Source: Dichomitus squalens LYAD-421 SS1 (Eukaryota; Basidiomycota; Agaricomycetes; Polyporales; Polyporaceae). Taken from it: a stretch of DNA of 64,000 nt. A model generated the notes under the pieces. It was given only the letters and a program-made list of their open reading frames with translations, did not search any database and had not been told where the DNA came from. The position numbers and the translations under genes are program-made. This document shows, in pieces, positions 1-11,907 of the stretch. Location: NCBI RefSeq assembly GCF_000275845.1, contig NW_006766936.1, positions 102,364 to 166,363 of the forward strand, read 5' to 3'. Within the stretch, counting starts at the first letter, position 1; each line of letters opens with the position of its first letter.

Positions 1-949
1 CCTATAGTGAGTCATATAGTTCACATGGGTTCTTTCTCCAAAAACAATGTGAGCTGAATAATTCATTCTAGACGCTTTTCGCATGGTGCACAGTTCCGAA
101 CACCAACTCATTGGCCTTTACGCGCTCCGCCCTCTGGACATGGCTTCATCTCCTCCAGTTCTGTGTCTCCAACCAGAGTCTATCCCCAGACGAGGACGCG
201 CAGAACAAGCCATGGAGACCGATTCCCGCCGGTCGCCTCCCTGTACGTCAGGCGACTAGGCTTCGATGGGCCCTCCTGCCACTCTGCCTGTTCCTGTCGT
301 TTTCCTTCGGCATCCCGGCGGTTGGTGCCGTGTTGATGGTTGGCATTCTCCTCCATAATGAGCTGAAACTCGACTCCCATTGGTTCACGCGAAACGTTCT
401 GAACGCCATTGGCTATGCAACATTCGACGCCGGTGCGATGACAGTCGCTCAAGCTGGTAGGTTGCTTGTCCAGTACGGATTCATTAACCTTGTCTGACGA
501 GTAGCTTCTCTACAGGCGCGCACCTCTCATTCTCGTATCCGGCCCTGGCTGCGCACTACACGAGTATCGCGATCGTCCTAACGACGATCCATGCTCAAGA
601 CTTTCAGGACGAGGAAGGCGACAGAGTCCAGAAGCGGCGAACGATTCCGATCGTGATGCCCGCCGCCGGACGCCTCTCAATGCCGGTCGGGCTTACGCTG
701 TGGTCCCTGGGGTTGAGCGAAGGATGGCACCTCCCGAATGCGCACCGTTTGGCTCTTATCACAATAGGCCTGTATGTCGGGTCGCGGTTCTACTTCCTCC
801 GGTCCCCTGGCGCGGACAAGACGTCGTACAGGCTCTATAACGTAAGTGGGGCGAGGCACGTCGCAACGTTACTTACTGACGACCTCCGCTAGGTTTGGTT
901 GGCGATTGCGCGTATCTCGCCTATGTATGGACGGATTCCCGTGATGTAG
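1..949 (+). CDS. UbiA-fold membrane prenyltransferase/terpene cyclase-like protein, 5' partial
   Basis: Likely an integral-membrane enzyme of the UbiA superfamily, which transfers or cyclises prenyl diphosphates. I read exons 1-6, 72-456, 516-841 and 893-949, with introns 7-71 (GTGAGT...CTAG), 457-515 and 842-892; the joined frame is open to TAG at 947-949 and gives 257 residues. The first Asp-rich region reads NQSLSPDEDAQNKPWRPIP, the form seen in fungal UbiA-like proteins, where classical members have NDxxDxxxD. The second region reads DFQDEEGDR. Hydrophobic stretches surround both. The N-terminus lies before the window. It ends 355 bases from the end of the polyprenyl synthase on the other strand, so a shared prenyl pathway is reasonable. 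The family is well supported; whether it prenylates an acceptor or cyclises a terpene is not decided by the sequence. Confidence 0.8.
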
Positions 950-1303
950 ATGCTCTGAAGACGGTTTGCTAGTCTCCTTCGGCTGCCATCCTGCTGTCGC
1001 TTTGTCCGAGCGCTCTACACACTCGAGCGCGCTACCGCAGATTGCAGAGGGAAGGATTATTCATCTATCATATCATGTTGTGTTCACAAACACAAGTGGA
1101 AGTGAATCATGAAGGCGCTAGAATCGAGCATTGTGATTGGTTTGGATGTTGTTCGCCCGTAGGTTCGGTTTCGACTCGTTGCGAAAACAGCCTGACATGG
1201 ATTACTGCTCTACTCACTCGTACAACGTAGACACAGCGGGTGTCAGAGACAGATAAACAGACTGCTACGGGCGACTACACCATGATATCAACCTTGTCTA
1301 CCT
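950..1303. other. Tail-to-tail intergenic region
   Basis: This short region lies between two convergent genes, the UbiA-like gene (+) and the polyprenyl synthase (-). It should hold both 3' ends. I see no open frame worth calling and no clear repeat. Confidence 0.6.
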
Positions 1304-2743
1304 TCAAGCCTGCCGGGCAAGTATAGCAAACGTGACCTTCAAGAGGGCCTCTTTCGCAGCGCTGTCGGGGACTATATTCAGTGCCTCGCGCGCCTTCATT
1401 GCGTAAGATTCAGCTAGCTTCCGGGTACGGCTCAGCGCCTGAGTGTTCCGCACACAGTCGGCTGTCTGTACACAGGACCAGATGAGGTACAAATGAGTAC
1501 ACGTTGTTAACGCATCAAATTAGCTCATGGTGCCTACCACCTCGACATCCCCTGGTCCCTCAAAGCAACGAAGCACCCGCGGACGGATGCTCTCGTCTTC
1601 CTGCAGGGCGAAGAAGACCGGTGCCGTCACCAGCCCGAGCCGCATATCCGCGTTCGCAGGCTTTCCGAGCTTCTTCGGATCGCCCTCGAAGTCGAGCAAG
1701 TCGTCGACGATCTGACAAGGGAAACGTCGGTCAGCATGTAATTGGCGGAGGCGTGCCAGCGTACATACCTGGAAGGCCATTCCCAGGCATGCGCCGAAGG
1801 AAGATGCTGCTTCTCTCAACGGGTCCTCGGCCGTCGCGCCCCCGAGTATGACAGCGCACTCCATCGCTTTCGCGAAGAGGCTTGCCGTCTTCATGTATGT
1901 CTTTTGTAGGTACTCTTGCCAGAGGGACGTGATGATTTCGTCTTCGGCCGGATCCTGGGCGACTCTCGGGAGTTGGACCGGATCGACGACAGCACTGCCG
2001 AGGGACAGGTCGGTGTAGCCTGCCTGGAGCAGTTCGCCCTCGACGAGTGTGCAGAAGACCTCTGCGACAAGGGACATGACCTCTGGCGAGCCGAGCGTCC
2101 CGACGAGGCGCATGGCGCGACCGAGGAGGAAGTCTCCTGCGAGAATCGCGCGACGGTTCCCAAAGAGGGCGGGAACGGATGGGGACCCGCGGCGGGTCTC
2201 CGCGTTGTCGATGACATCGTCGTGCAGAAGCTGCAGATGGTGAGATGAGCAGTTGTGTGGACTACAGACATGTGGAGACTGACAGACGCGACGTGCAGAA
2301 TCTCAAACACCTGGGCGAGCGACAGCTGCTCAGGAAGTATGTTCTCGAGAGCGTCAGTTTCGGCTATCGAAGAGAAAGATCAGTTCTGATACTTTGGACA
2401 ACGGCGATGGGTCATCACTACCTGAGCAGCCGACCCACAAGCTCGTGCTCTTGGTCTCCCAGTCTGAGCCAAGCCCGTTCGTGGCCTGACACATCAGGAG
2501 GATGAGGCAAGGCCTGAGTCGTTTGGAAGGCTGGAGCATGTAGTATTGCGACATGGTCGTCAGCAATGGCACAGACGATGTACCCTGCCGCAGGAGGCCA
2601 TTCTGGAACTGCTTGCTGAATGGCGCCAGCAACGCATTCAACGACTGCGAGGTCTGGTGGTGGGTCTGCATGCTTGTCCGACAAAGATGGATAGAATAAG
2701 CGCCTGAAGTCGGAAGGGTTAAAGGAATGTATGTCTGTAACAC
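1304..2743 (-). CDS. trans-polyprenyl diphosphate synthase (COQ1/GGPPS family)
   Basis: Head-to-tail chain elongation of isopentenyl diphosphate onto an allylic primer. Exons on the minus strand are 2743-2422, 2363-2284, 2230-1769, 1711-1538 and 1465-1304 (1200 nt, 399 residues). The first Asp-rich motif reads LLHDDVIDNAETRRG, the second QIVDDLLDFEGD, and LQPSKRLRP gives the upstream Lys/Arg substrate site. The intron joining HVAS to LLHDD restores the family sequence exactly. The overall pattern is closest to COQ1-type synthases, which make the ubiquinone side chain in mitochondria. Those usually carry a long N-terminal leader, and I see no convincing one here. Either an upstream exon is missing or this is a non-mitochondrial paralogue serving the neighbouring cluster. 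The start is uncertain: the Met at 2743 is used, and an internal Met near 2674 is possible. Confidence 0.85.
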
Positions 2744-5700
2744 AAGACTGTGCGGTCCACTTATCTGCTGCCGGCATATGCTGGCGTTGGAGGACCGGCC
2801 GAGTTGGGCAAACTAGTTCTGCCCGAAGAGGATGAGTCCCAGCGTACCACATGATCCAATGCAAGAACGGCTACGGAAGCTGGTAGGATCAGTGCCTCTG
2901 GAGTTGCAAACCTGTACTGGCGTCGAAGATGTCTTCGAATATCAGCGCCATCCGTGATGATGGGTTCGTAGCTGGGGGAAACACGTTTCCAAAAAAAAAA
3001 AGGAGAGCATAGGCTGCGAGGACTCCAGAGACCTTGTGTTGCAAAGGAGAAACTACCGAGTGGAAGCTTGTCTGTCTGGTAAACATAGTACCGGTAATCC
3101 ATAGATCGCACTGCAGCCGTTGGATGTCATAACCAAATCCCGAAAATCAATCAACAGTGCTTCGACGTCAGCAGTGAGTGACGTGTCAAATGCAGAGAGC
3201 TGCAGGAGGCGGGAAGAGCAATCTCCTTTCCGGTCGGTGCCAATCTGGAGATCTGACCCTTGCTGTACAATGGATGGACTGTTCCAGCAACATCGTGGCA
3301 ACATCTCGACGGGATTACGTTGCGACGTTCTTCTGAGAATCTCCAATGCATGCGGCCAGCTGTGGGAGGTCATAGTACAGAACATGGTCGGGTCTCCAAA
3401 CCGATGCCTAATTTGTATCGCTTTTCTCGTCAACTGCGCATGAATAGATCGCCACGAGCTCCGCGACCACCTGCAAAGGCACTAACGACAATCGCACCCA
3501 TCTATGCAGCAGAAGTTAGTTCGTGAGAGATACTACACAGCCTCGCGACAAGCCCGGAATGATGCTGGGTCCGTGATTATTTTGCTATCTGGCTTCAGCT
3601 GACGCCGTTGCTTCGAAAGAGGCAAAGCACACACCAAGAACCGCATCCTATTCCTCCGAGTCGGAGATTACTGCATCGGGATCCCTACTCAGTGATACCT
3701 TCAATGACCCGAGGACGAGGTCCTGCATGATCTTTGTAGACATGCCTTCCGGATCGAACAACAGGGTCGATGTTGAACTCAGAGCTGGACCAGGAAACTC
3801 TGATCACCAGTGAGAGGTCATAGCTCGGAAGTTAAACGACAACATAGCCTCGCGCAGGAGATGGTCTTGGAGACAGCATACTCCGACTTCCCAGCGCTGA
3901 GAGGCGGACCGTAGCGATTGCCATCCACCGGTCTTAGCGGGAAAGTATCGTGAATCGGTGAAGCGCCTAGTTCATGACCGTCCGCCACAATTTCTGTTTG
4001 ACTATACCTCCCCTTTTATTTGACTATGAACCCTCTTCTATACAGGTTCAATGGCCTATACCACCTAGAACCCACGTACCTTCTGTCATTGATACTGACT
4101 CGGAGGTAGCTGCGCCACGCCCCGGTCCCATCATGAGGACCCGATCGCAGCCCAGTCGCGCCACGCGGCGTACATCTCGAGCACGAACACCTCGCCTTCG
4201 AGGTTGCGCTGGCCTTGCGCGTCGATGTTGTGCGAGTTCACGACGGGCGTGAGCTGGTCGTCGGACGTGAAGTGCACGAGGCTTGGGGAGGGCGCGCAGG
4301 ACGACGGGCCATGCCATAGGTGCTGTCGTCGGCGTAGTTCTTGAGCCCATGGCGTGTGCCGAGTGCGTGTGCATGAGCAGATGCAAGTGGCTCGCAATCG
4401 GCTGCGGACGTACCAGATGGTCTAGATGCCGTTGTTGATCTGGGAGACCGAACCGACGAGGTCCTTTGCTTGCGTCTTCTTGCTTTTGTGCGAGTGCTGC
4501 ATCGTGCAGAGAACGCGGAGCATCCCCGCCGCAGCCCATCTGTTGCCCTTCAGAGCATTACGTGAGGTCCCGGACGAGAAATATGTCCGAAGGTTGGCAG
4601 AGGGTTTCGTGAGAGCGATAGGAGAGCTGATGGTGCAGTGTGTTCGGTAGCCTGTACAGGGCAGAGAGGCGAGGCTGTGCGAGAGATCTAGGTGTAGAAC
4701 CAAGCGCCACGATTATCCACGTCAAAGGGGGGTTGTGGCAGGGCATTCGACTCGTATCGTATGGATGCGAAGGGAGGAAGAAAAGGGTAGTAAACAGAGA
4801 CGACCAGGACAGGCGAGAACACTCTGACAGAGGCACTTGAACCAGGAAGGAAACCTCGAGCTGGGAGCTAGATAGTGAAGACGTTGGGTGGTTGAAGACA
4901 GTTGTACAGGATGTGCGGGAGAGCAGCGGGAGGAGTGGGCACGCGAGAGTAGCCGACAACGAAATCATGTGACCGCACGCTCGCTACGCAACGCCAGCCA
5001 CCCATCCTCCGACGTCTCTCGCCTCATACTCACTGTTATCGACAACTCCGACTCTCACACGAGCCCGACTCTAAGCGTATCATCCTATCTGTTTCCGATG
5101 CGTTCGAAGGTCACGCGAAAAGGTCGCCGCCAGGGTTAAGACGGACAAGGACGAGCGGGCTGTTGTTGCCACTGGCACCTCTACTGGCTGCCTTTGCCAA
5201 CGCTTGTACGCCACCCCAACTTGTACATGCTCACCACCGCTTGCTATGCTCGTCCCCCCTTTGACCGCCACGTCTTTCCTGGTCGCGAAGCCGTCGCTTC
5301 GCAGAAGAGTTTTCCACTTCCCAAGCACCGTCAACGAGCTCGCCTCGAAGCCCCAGATGTCCGGGATTACGAGAGTGCCAGTGTGGAACCTCGGAAGTCT
5401 TCTTGGCCCGGCAGTCGGACGCCCACAGAGCTGGGTCCAAGAGCCGACGATCTAGGTAAACGGAAGGATTTCGAGGCGTACCTCATCGGCAGCTGCAACA
5501 ACGGCGTCCGGAACGCAAGCGCAGCATCTCCAGCACAGGCTCCTCTTCCATGTGTTCTGAATCCACGCTGTCGAGATATCGTGGATCTTGGAGGCTGCGC
5601 GGAGGAAACACGCGAATGACAGTGTCAGCGTGAGTCTGTCTCGACATAACCCTCTGCCCCCAGGGCCGACCTAGATTCAGCCGTCTGCCCAGTGAAGTTT

Positions 5701-6851
5701 GTTCTGTTCAAATCCTGATCTCTGAGTCTCGGAAAACCATTGTAGCTCTGCCAGGCACGCTAAACCTCCTACTGTGGCGCTGTGGTACACAACGTCTCCC
5801 ATGGTACCCCTTTTGTTCGTCTCCTGGTGTCGTAGGAGTCCCCGGGTCCGGTTTGACATTCTCAAGCTGGTGGATGTGGCGCTTCGCTGAGAATCGCGTA
5901 AGTGGACTGATCCGGCGAAGAGCGGCAGAACACTCGAAGTGTGAAGGAATCGATGTGTGGTGGAGGTGTGGTCGCATCCTAGAAGCGCAGACCATCCTCC
6001 CCGAGCCTCATTTGCTACCGCAGTCCGGGACCCTACATGATGGACCTCGTTTCTAGCTCCTGCCCTCTATTCTGTGACGTGCGTCGCGGGTACAATGCGG
6101 GCTTCCGGAAGACATGGGCGGAGCGGACATGAGCAGGGCCAAGTTGAGTGCTTGGTCAAACCGTTACAACGCATTTTCAAACGATAGGCCCTCTTGAACC
6201 CCCAGACAGGTGGTCCAAGGCGTCTTCAAGGTTCTCAATAGTGCTCTTGGGCGTCGCGAATGGTCGCTCGGGCTCGCATTTGGGTCGGCTCTCTAACCCA
6301 CCTGAGCGTGGCTCTTTCGAGAGGGCCCGTTTTCTTGAGAAGCGCTGCAAGTTGAGGAGGAGCAGAAAAAGGACTCTGGGTCAAGCGTCATGGCTTCAGA
6401 GATCTGAGATCGCTGCATCGAATGCGGTTCGCGGAACAACCTCGGACTCGCATGCCATCCTGCGCTATACTAGGAGCATTCTCTCCGTGCGTAGTTCCAG
6501 GCATCGTTTTAGGGAAGGTTTCGTGCACGATTGCCAGCGTACCTGCGACGGCGAACAACCGGATCTCAGGCCTCACAAGACAAGGTTTGACAGAAAACTG
6601 CGTACATCATTGCGAAAGCGGGTTCTATCTAGCCTCGCATGTGGGGGCTAGTGCGGTGCTAGGGCTGAGTGTCCAACGCAAGGAGGCCCCTCACTCTTGC
6701 ATCAAACTTCCAAAGTTCTGGCCGCTTGCGGAGAGGGCCGTGCGAACTTCATCATCGTGTGAGTCTGACGCAGCGCTCCGCTGTCACCGCGGTGTCGTCT
6801 GCACCTCCTCAGACCCGATTCCCTCTCAACGCCCTCGTCGCACCCTGCGCT
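2744..6851. other. Gene-poor stretch with fragmentary open frames
   Basis: About 4.1 kb without a gene I can support. Minus-strand frames at 2889-3433, a Ser-rich plus-strand frame at 3590-3813 with no ATG, a minus-strand frame at 4131-4397, and a possible C-terminal exon at 5482-5637 (basic, Ser-rich, ending TGA) each look mildly protein-like. None joins into a recognisable product. A poly-A run lies at about 2992-3002. The stretch may hold decayed genes or a small lineage-specific gene. Confidence 0.4.
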
Positions 6852-9225
6852 ATGGCTTACACCGTGGGTGGTGTGCCCATTTCCTTGGTTGCTGGCTTTG
6901 TCGGCCTTGTGTGGTTGGTCCGCAAGAAGCTCATTGCCATCTATGTCACCCCCATCGTGGCTTTGAGAGGACCACCTAGCCCAAGCATATTGTATGGCAA
7001 TTTCCAGCAGTTGGGCAAAGTCGCGGACCCCACTCTTCTCCAGAAGTGGATGGACGACTATGGGCCGACATTCCTCGCACGATTGTTCATATTGGTTCGC
7101 GTTCACCACTTGACGGCAGGCGCTGCTCTAAACCCGTTGTCTCAGATGCCGTGCTTATGGACGGCTGACCCTCGAGCGATCAATCATATCATCACGCAAT
7201 CCGGAAAGTACTTCAAACCCAGAGATGGCCGCAAGCAAGCCGCGCAAATTCTTGGAGAGAGTCAGTAGCTTCATGAATTGTTGTTGCCCTCGAGTCATGT
7301 ACTGACTACGCTGGTTAGGCCTCATTATTGCCGAAGGTAGCGTCCCCATACTACATTTCATGCTGGCTTCCATACATCTTGGACTTTTTCTTGACAGGGG
7401 AATCTCACAAACGGATGGTGAGTTCAGCCGCATGTGTATGGCACAACTTGTATTGACAAGATGTGAATGGTATAGCGCAGGGTGATGGTATGCGTCATGC
7501 TTGAAATGATGTCTGTCATTGAACTTATCTAATGACAATAAGAACCCTGCGTTTGGCCCAGCACAAGTCCGCGAGTTGACATCTATATTTGTGGAGAAGG
7601 CCACTGAGGTACGCCCATAAATCACCAGCTCAGACTGGAAGCTGAAAAGATGTCGAATCAGCTGCGCGAGTACTGGAAGTCTGCCATGGTTAAAGAAGGC
7701 GGCACGCTTAGAGTGAACGTTATCGAGGACCTCAGCAAGACGACGCTTGATGTGATCGGATTGGCAGGTGACCTGAACGAGTGGCCGCATGCAGCCAGAC
7801 GCTAATTGCTGAGGGACAGGATTCGATCACAACCTGGACTCGTTGAAGCCCGGGAGCGAACGCAAGGAGCTCAATGCCGCTATTCGGCATCTCTTCAAAA
7901 AGCCACCAAACATGACGGTCTTTCGCGTTCTGCTAGATTATGCGCCTTGGCTGAACCTCTTTGTGAGTCTACCCAAGATCTTCCACCTGATACTGCAACG
8001 TGACGTCCACTCACAAACCATTCGCCAGCCGGATGAGCGCCTGCGAAATCTCATCGAGGCGCAGAAAGTTATGCGTCGCGTTGCACGGCAGCTCATCGAA
8101 GACAAGAAGGCAGCGATCAAGGCGTCATCAGAGGACGACGAGCATGTCGGGCGAGGGAGCGTTCATGGGCGCGATCTCCTCACGCTTCTGATCAAGGCAA
8201 ATATGGCATCGGACATTCCTGTAGATCAACGTTTGTCGGATGATGAAGTTTTGTCTCGTGAGTGCCTTTTTTTCTCAAAAGTAATATCGAAGAGCATGAC
8301 GTGATCTAATAATGACCCCAGAGATTCCGACGTAAGAAAAACTGAGAACTCGGTCGTTCTGTGATGCTCAGTATATTCCTAGCTTCCTTCTCGCTGGCCA
8401 TGAAACCACAAGCGTAGCGACTACATGGGCTCTGTATGCCCTAAGCGAGTCCCCTCGTATCCAGAGAAAGTTGCGCGAGGAACTCCTTGCAGTTCCTACG
8501 GAGACTCCTACGATGGAGGATCTGCATGCTCTTCCGTATCTCGACCAGTTCGTGCACGAGACTCTCCGCTTGTATCCTCCGGTGACGAACACAATGCGCG
8601 CGGCCAACGAAGATGACGTGATCCCCCTCGGGGAGCCGATCATCGACAAGAAGGGGAACGTACTACATGAGATACCGTATGTCTATCTGTCATCCTTGTG
8701 GCTGCTGCACACTGACAGCGAGGAATCTACCGGCGACAGAGTGGCAAAGGGTACTCGTATCGTGATCCCCATTCTTGCAGTTCACAGGTCGAAGGCAATC
8801 TGGGGCGAAGATGCCCTTGAATTCAAGTACGGGTTCACAAACCGTCCAGCTGTCCTAACGAATACTGAACCGTTCATTCCAACAGGCCGGAGCGCTGGGA
8901 GAATTTGCCGGAAACAGTTTCCAGCGTTCCGGGTGTCTGGGGCCATCTCCTTACGTTCCTCGGTGGTCCACACGGATGCATCGGGTACAGGTTCTCGGTC
9001 ACCGAGTTCGTTCGCTCGCATTCCGGTCATGAACGGCATACTGACAAGTCTTACAGGCTGAAGGCTCTCCTCTTCGCCCTCGTGCGCGAGTTCGAATTCG
9101 AGTTGGCCGTGCCGCACGGAGACATTGTGCCGATGGGACTGCTGGTGCAGCGGCCGGTCGTTCGGAACGAGCTCAACAAGGGGTCGCAGATGCCCATGAT
9201 AATACGGCCATACCAGCCGTCGTGA
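6852..9225 (+). CDS. Cytochrome P450 monooxygenase, 13 exons
   Basis: A microsomal haem-thiolate monooxygenase of 565 residues. Exons: 6852-7094, 7146-7260, 7319-7336, 7398-7417, 7476-7487, 7543-7608, 7662-7767, 7820-8257, 8322-8331, 8383-8676, 8740-8826, 8886-9005, 9057-9225; the sum, 1698 nt, is in frame. The N-terminus has a signal-anchor helix followed by a basic stretch and the Pro-rich LRGPPSPS hinge. The I-helix reads LLAGHETTS, the K-helix ExxR is ETLR, PERW is present, and the haem loop is [13 protein letters not shown] with the ligand Cys. Four exons are 10, 12, 18 and 20 nt long. The first intron (51 nt) is a multiple of three with no stop, so it can be misread as coding. The sequence resembles the broad Agaricomycete P450 families built around AGHETTS and a GPP hinge; the substrate is unknown. 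Its position beside prenyl genes suggests a terpenoid oxidase. Confidence 0.93.
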
Positions 9226-9764
9226 CTTTTGGAGCTCGGAACGTCGTCGACTCTATCGCTCTGGCGGTGTGAGGGGCTCACGTTATATTCGTGATTAGTA
9301 CGTGTAGTATTTCGAGTAGCAGCTACATGGTATAAATTGGTGCCGGAAATGCCCTGAGTGCTCTGACACATGGACACGTTCAGGAACTCCGTAAGGAATC
9401 CGTGATAGCCAAAACCGGGCCACACTTCCCTCAAATGCAACATTTCGCCTATCGCGCTTGGTCGGAATATGCCGTAATCTGCGTTGCATTTACATATATA
9501 TAGACCTCTTCGGCCTGCCTCCCTCAAGCACCAGAGAGACCCCACTTTTCGATATTCGCTATCTGCAGCATCGTCCGGGTTGTCAACTCTGGCCTCTGTT
9601 CATCTCCATACGGACCTGTTCTTCGTGGTCAGAATATTACTACAGAACAGTGTTTGGTAATAAAACAGCACATATATATCGATCAGCCGATTGGCTTCAA
9701 GTTACAGCCTACAAGTAACATCAACAAATTGCCACCCAATACATGCTTCCAGTAATCAGCATAA
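9226..9764. other. Intergenic region between convergent P450 genes
   Basis: Tail-to-tail spacer of 539 bases. It contains TATATA-rich patches near 9490 and 9671 but no supported open frame. It probably holds the 3' UTRs of both P450 genes. Confidence 0.5.
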
Positions 9765-11907
9765 TCACAAACGGCCTTCAAGCACCTCGAGAGTATCGCG
9801 GGCACGAACATCTACCACGAGCGGAACGTTCAACGAGGCAGTAAAGGACTCAGCGAGCTCTGGCTTCTGGTAAATCAAGCCAGATGCGGTGGCGCCCTTG
9901 GAAGGCGCGAAATCGAAGTACGGGAGTATGCCTGAGAGACAAGCGATGAACTCGTACATGACAAGCTGCTGCCCAGGGCTAGCGACCCGCCGACCAGTGT
10001 CAGCAACAGTAATCAGAGAAGATATGTAGGCTACACGCACCAGAATCTCGGTCCAGCGCCGAAACAGTTGAACTTGGCCGGAGATGGCTTCACGAAATGT
10101 CCCTCGGCATCGAGGTGGCGCCCGGGGTCGAACAAGTGTGCCGTTGGTCCCCATACCTATGGTCAATACAATATGAGTTGAATGGTCCAGCTGAAAACGT
10201 TGCGGCCTTTCTGACATACATCTTCGTTCCTCATCATGTGATAGTCTGACCAGAAGACATAGTCTCCCTTCTCTACTTTGACCGCAGGGAGGTTATGCTC
10301 TGGGAGAGCTGGGAGTATATCGTCCTGAAGAGCCAACCGAGCGTTCTTCGGTAGCCCTGGCCATAGACGAACCGTTTCGTAGAATACTGCTAGATGGACG
10401 TGGTAGCGCTTGAATGTCGATTTGGTAAGTCTAGGAGACCTGAGGCAAGTGCGATTGGGAGCTTACTGCGACTTCAGAGTATTCTGCCTCCCGAGTTGGG
10501 TCCCTGATCGCCATTGCTTCCTCTCGCAGGCGATCCACCCACTGAGGGGCGTCCATGAGTGCATGAAGAGCCCACGAGAGTACATTCTGGGTGTTGTCGC
10601 GTCCCACGAACAGCATGGTGACCAGGATATCACGGATCAGGATCGGGTCATCGAAGGCGGGGTCTTACAGAAGCACGGAAACAAAGTCGCCATGGCCTTT
10701 CCCCTCAGACTTTTCCGCCATAGTCGACGCCTGGCTTCTCTGAGCACGCACTATATCCTCTACCCGCCTGCGGATAAAGGAGCGAGCGTGGTTGAAGCGC
10801 CAACGCTCTCCCGACAGCTGTCATGATCATGTCAGGCTTTCGGAGACCGGCACTTACGCCGCTTATTGACTCACTATTTCTGACCACTGCCAGACGGGAT
10901 TGAAAAGACGTCTGTTCATGCCCACGTCAGCAACCGTAGCTCTGTGGCGATTGACGCGTACTCACTTGGCCGAAATCTGGTTGAGCGTTACTAACGCATC
11001 TCGGAGTGGGTCATCACGGTCCAAGCACGAAACGTCCCCTTCCAGAATATTCGTCTTTTCGTTTATGTGGGAACGAGTAAAGATGGTGATCGCAATACGA
11101 CCCGCGAAGTCTAGTTACACCGGTGCCACCATCAGCATCAATCTGCAATGGGCCTTTATAACTTGCAAACTTACCGCTCCAGTCTATGGGCACGCCCTTC
11201 TTGCTAGCGCTAAGTAGCAGCGCGCGAGCAATAGGTACTATCTGAACGAGCATCAGGTCCCGAGCCCATGAAACGGCGCGTGAATAAGAAAGACACAATT
11301 ACCTCGTTCATAGCATGCGAGACATGATCAGTAAAGGATCTGACTGTGAAGATTGGGCTGTCCAACGCGAACCGCTCGTATTATGAGCCCGGAATCTAGT
11401 TGCCATGTATGATGTACTGACTAGATCGATTTTCGTGCGAGCCGCCACTGTGCGCCTTCGGATGCCACGGGGGCTCTTCCTCCGGGGAACTCGTGGAAGA
11501 TCTTATTGGCGTATGGGCCGCGAGAGTACATCTTCATATCAGCTGCAACCCCCTCAGCATTAGCACCTTGGATGTCTAGCAATATCTCAGACTCTCGTAC
11601 CTTGCTTTATGTGAGCAAGCCATTCGGGGCGGTTAATCAGTATGCCTCTCCCCCATGGTAGGATGGTAAAGGTGCAAGCGGGCCCATAGTCAGACAGGAG
11701 ATGGTTGAACCAGTCTAGAATACGAGTCTGCCACGGGATGGCTTGGAGAGAGTTTCCCACCAAGGGATGGCCCTTCGGTCCTGGGAGGTCCGGGCGAGCG
11801 TTGGTCGTGACGAGACGGTCTGGATACGCGATGTAAAGGAGGGTGCCAGAAAAGGTCAGCACCACCAAAGCGAGAGTCCAGGTGTCGAGTGTATTGAGCA
11901 CAGACAT
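9765..11907 (-). CDS. Cytochrome P450 monooxygenase, CYP52/63/5037-like
   Basis: A second P450, unrelated to its neighbour at the subfamily level. The N-terminus has one membrane helix, then RPDLPGPKGHPLVGN, and later WGRGILINRPEW and FHEFPGGRAPVASEGAQWR, a layout typical of fungal P450s of the CYP86 clan. The I-helix reads LFVGRDNTQNVLSW (the AGRDTT type), ExxR is ETVR in AVFYETVRLWPG, and the haem loop is FGAGPRFC joined by an intron to PGQQ. Several short introns divide it; the frame between YSEVA and RYHVH is restored by an intron of about 58 nt. CYP52/63-like enzymes often hydroxylate fatty acids or alkanes, so this one may act on lipid or prenyl chains, which is inference. It is convergent with the first P450. 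Confidence 0.9.

Noticed and set aside
2889..3433. Minus-strand frames upstream of the polyprenyl synthase
   Set aside because: Considered as missing 5' exons of the synthase, but no splice connection gives a presequence or family match.
4131..4397. Minus-strand frame with HFTSDDQLTPVVNSHNID, vaguely like the C-terminal motif of histidine acid phosphatases
   Set aside because: The catalytic HD pair is absent and the flanking sequence does not match, so the resemblance is too weak.
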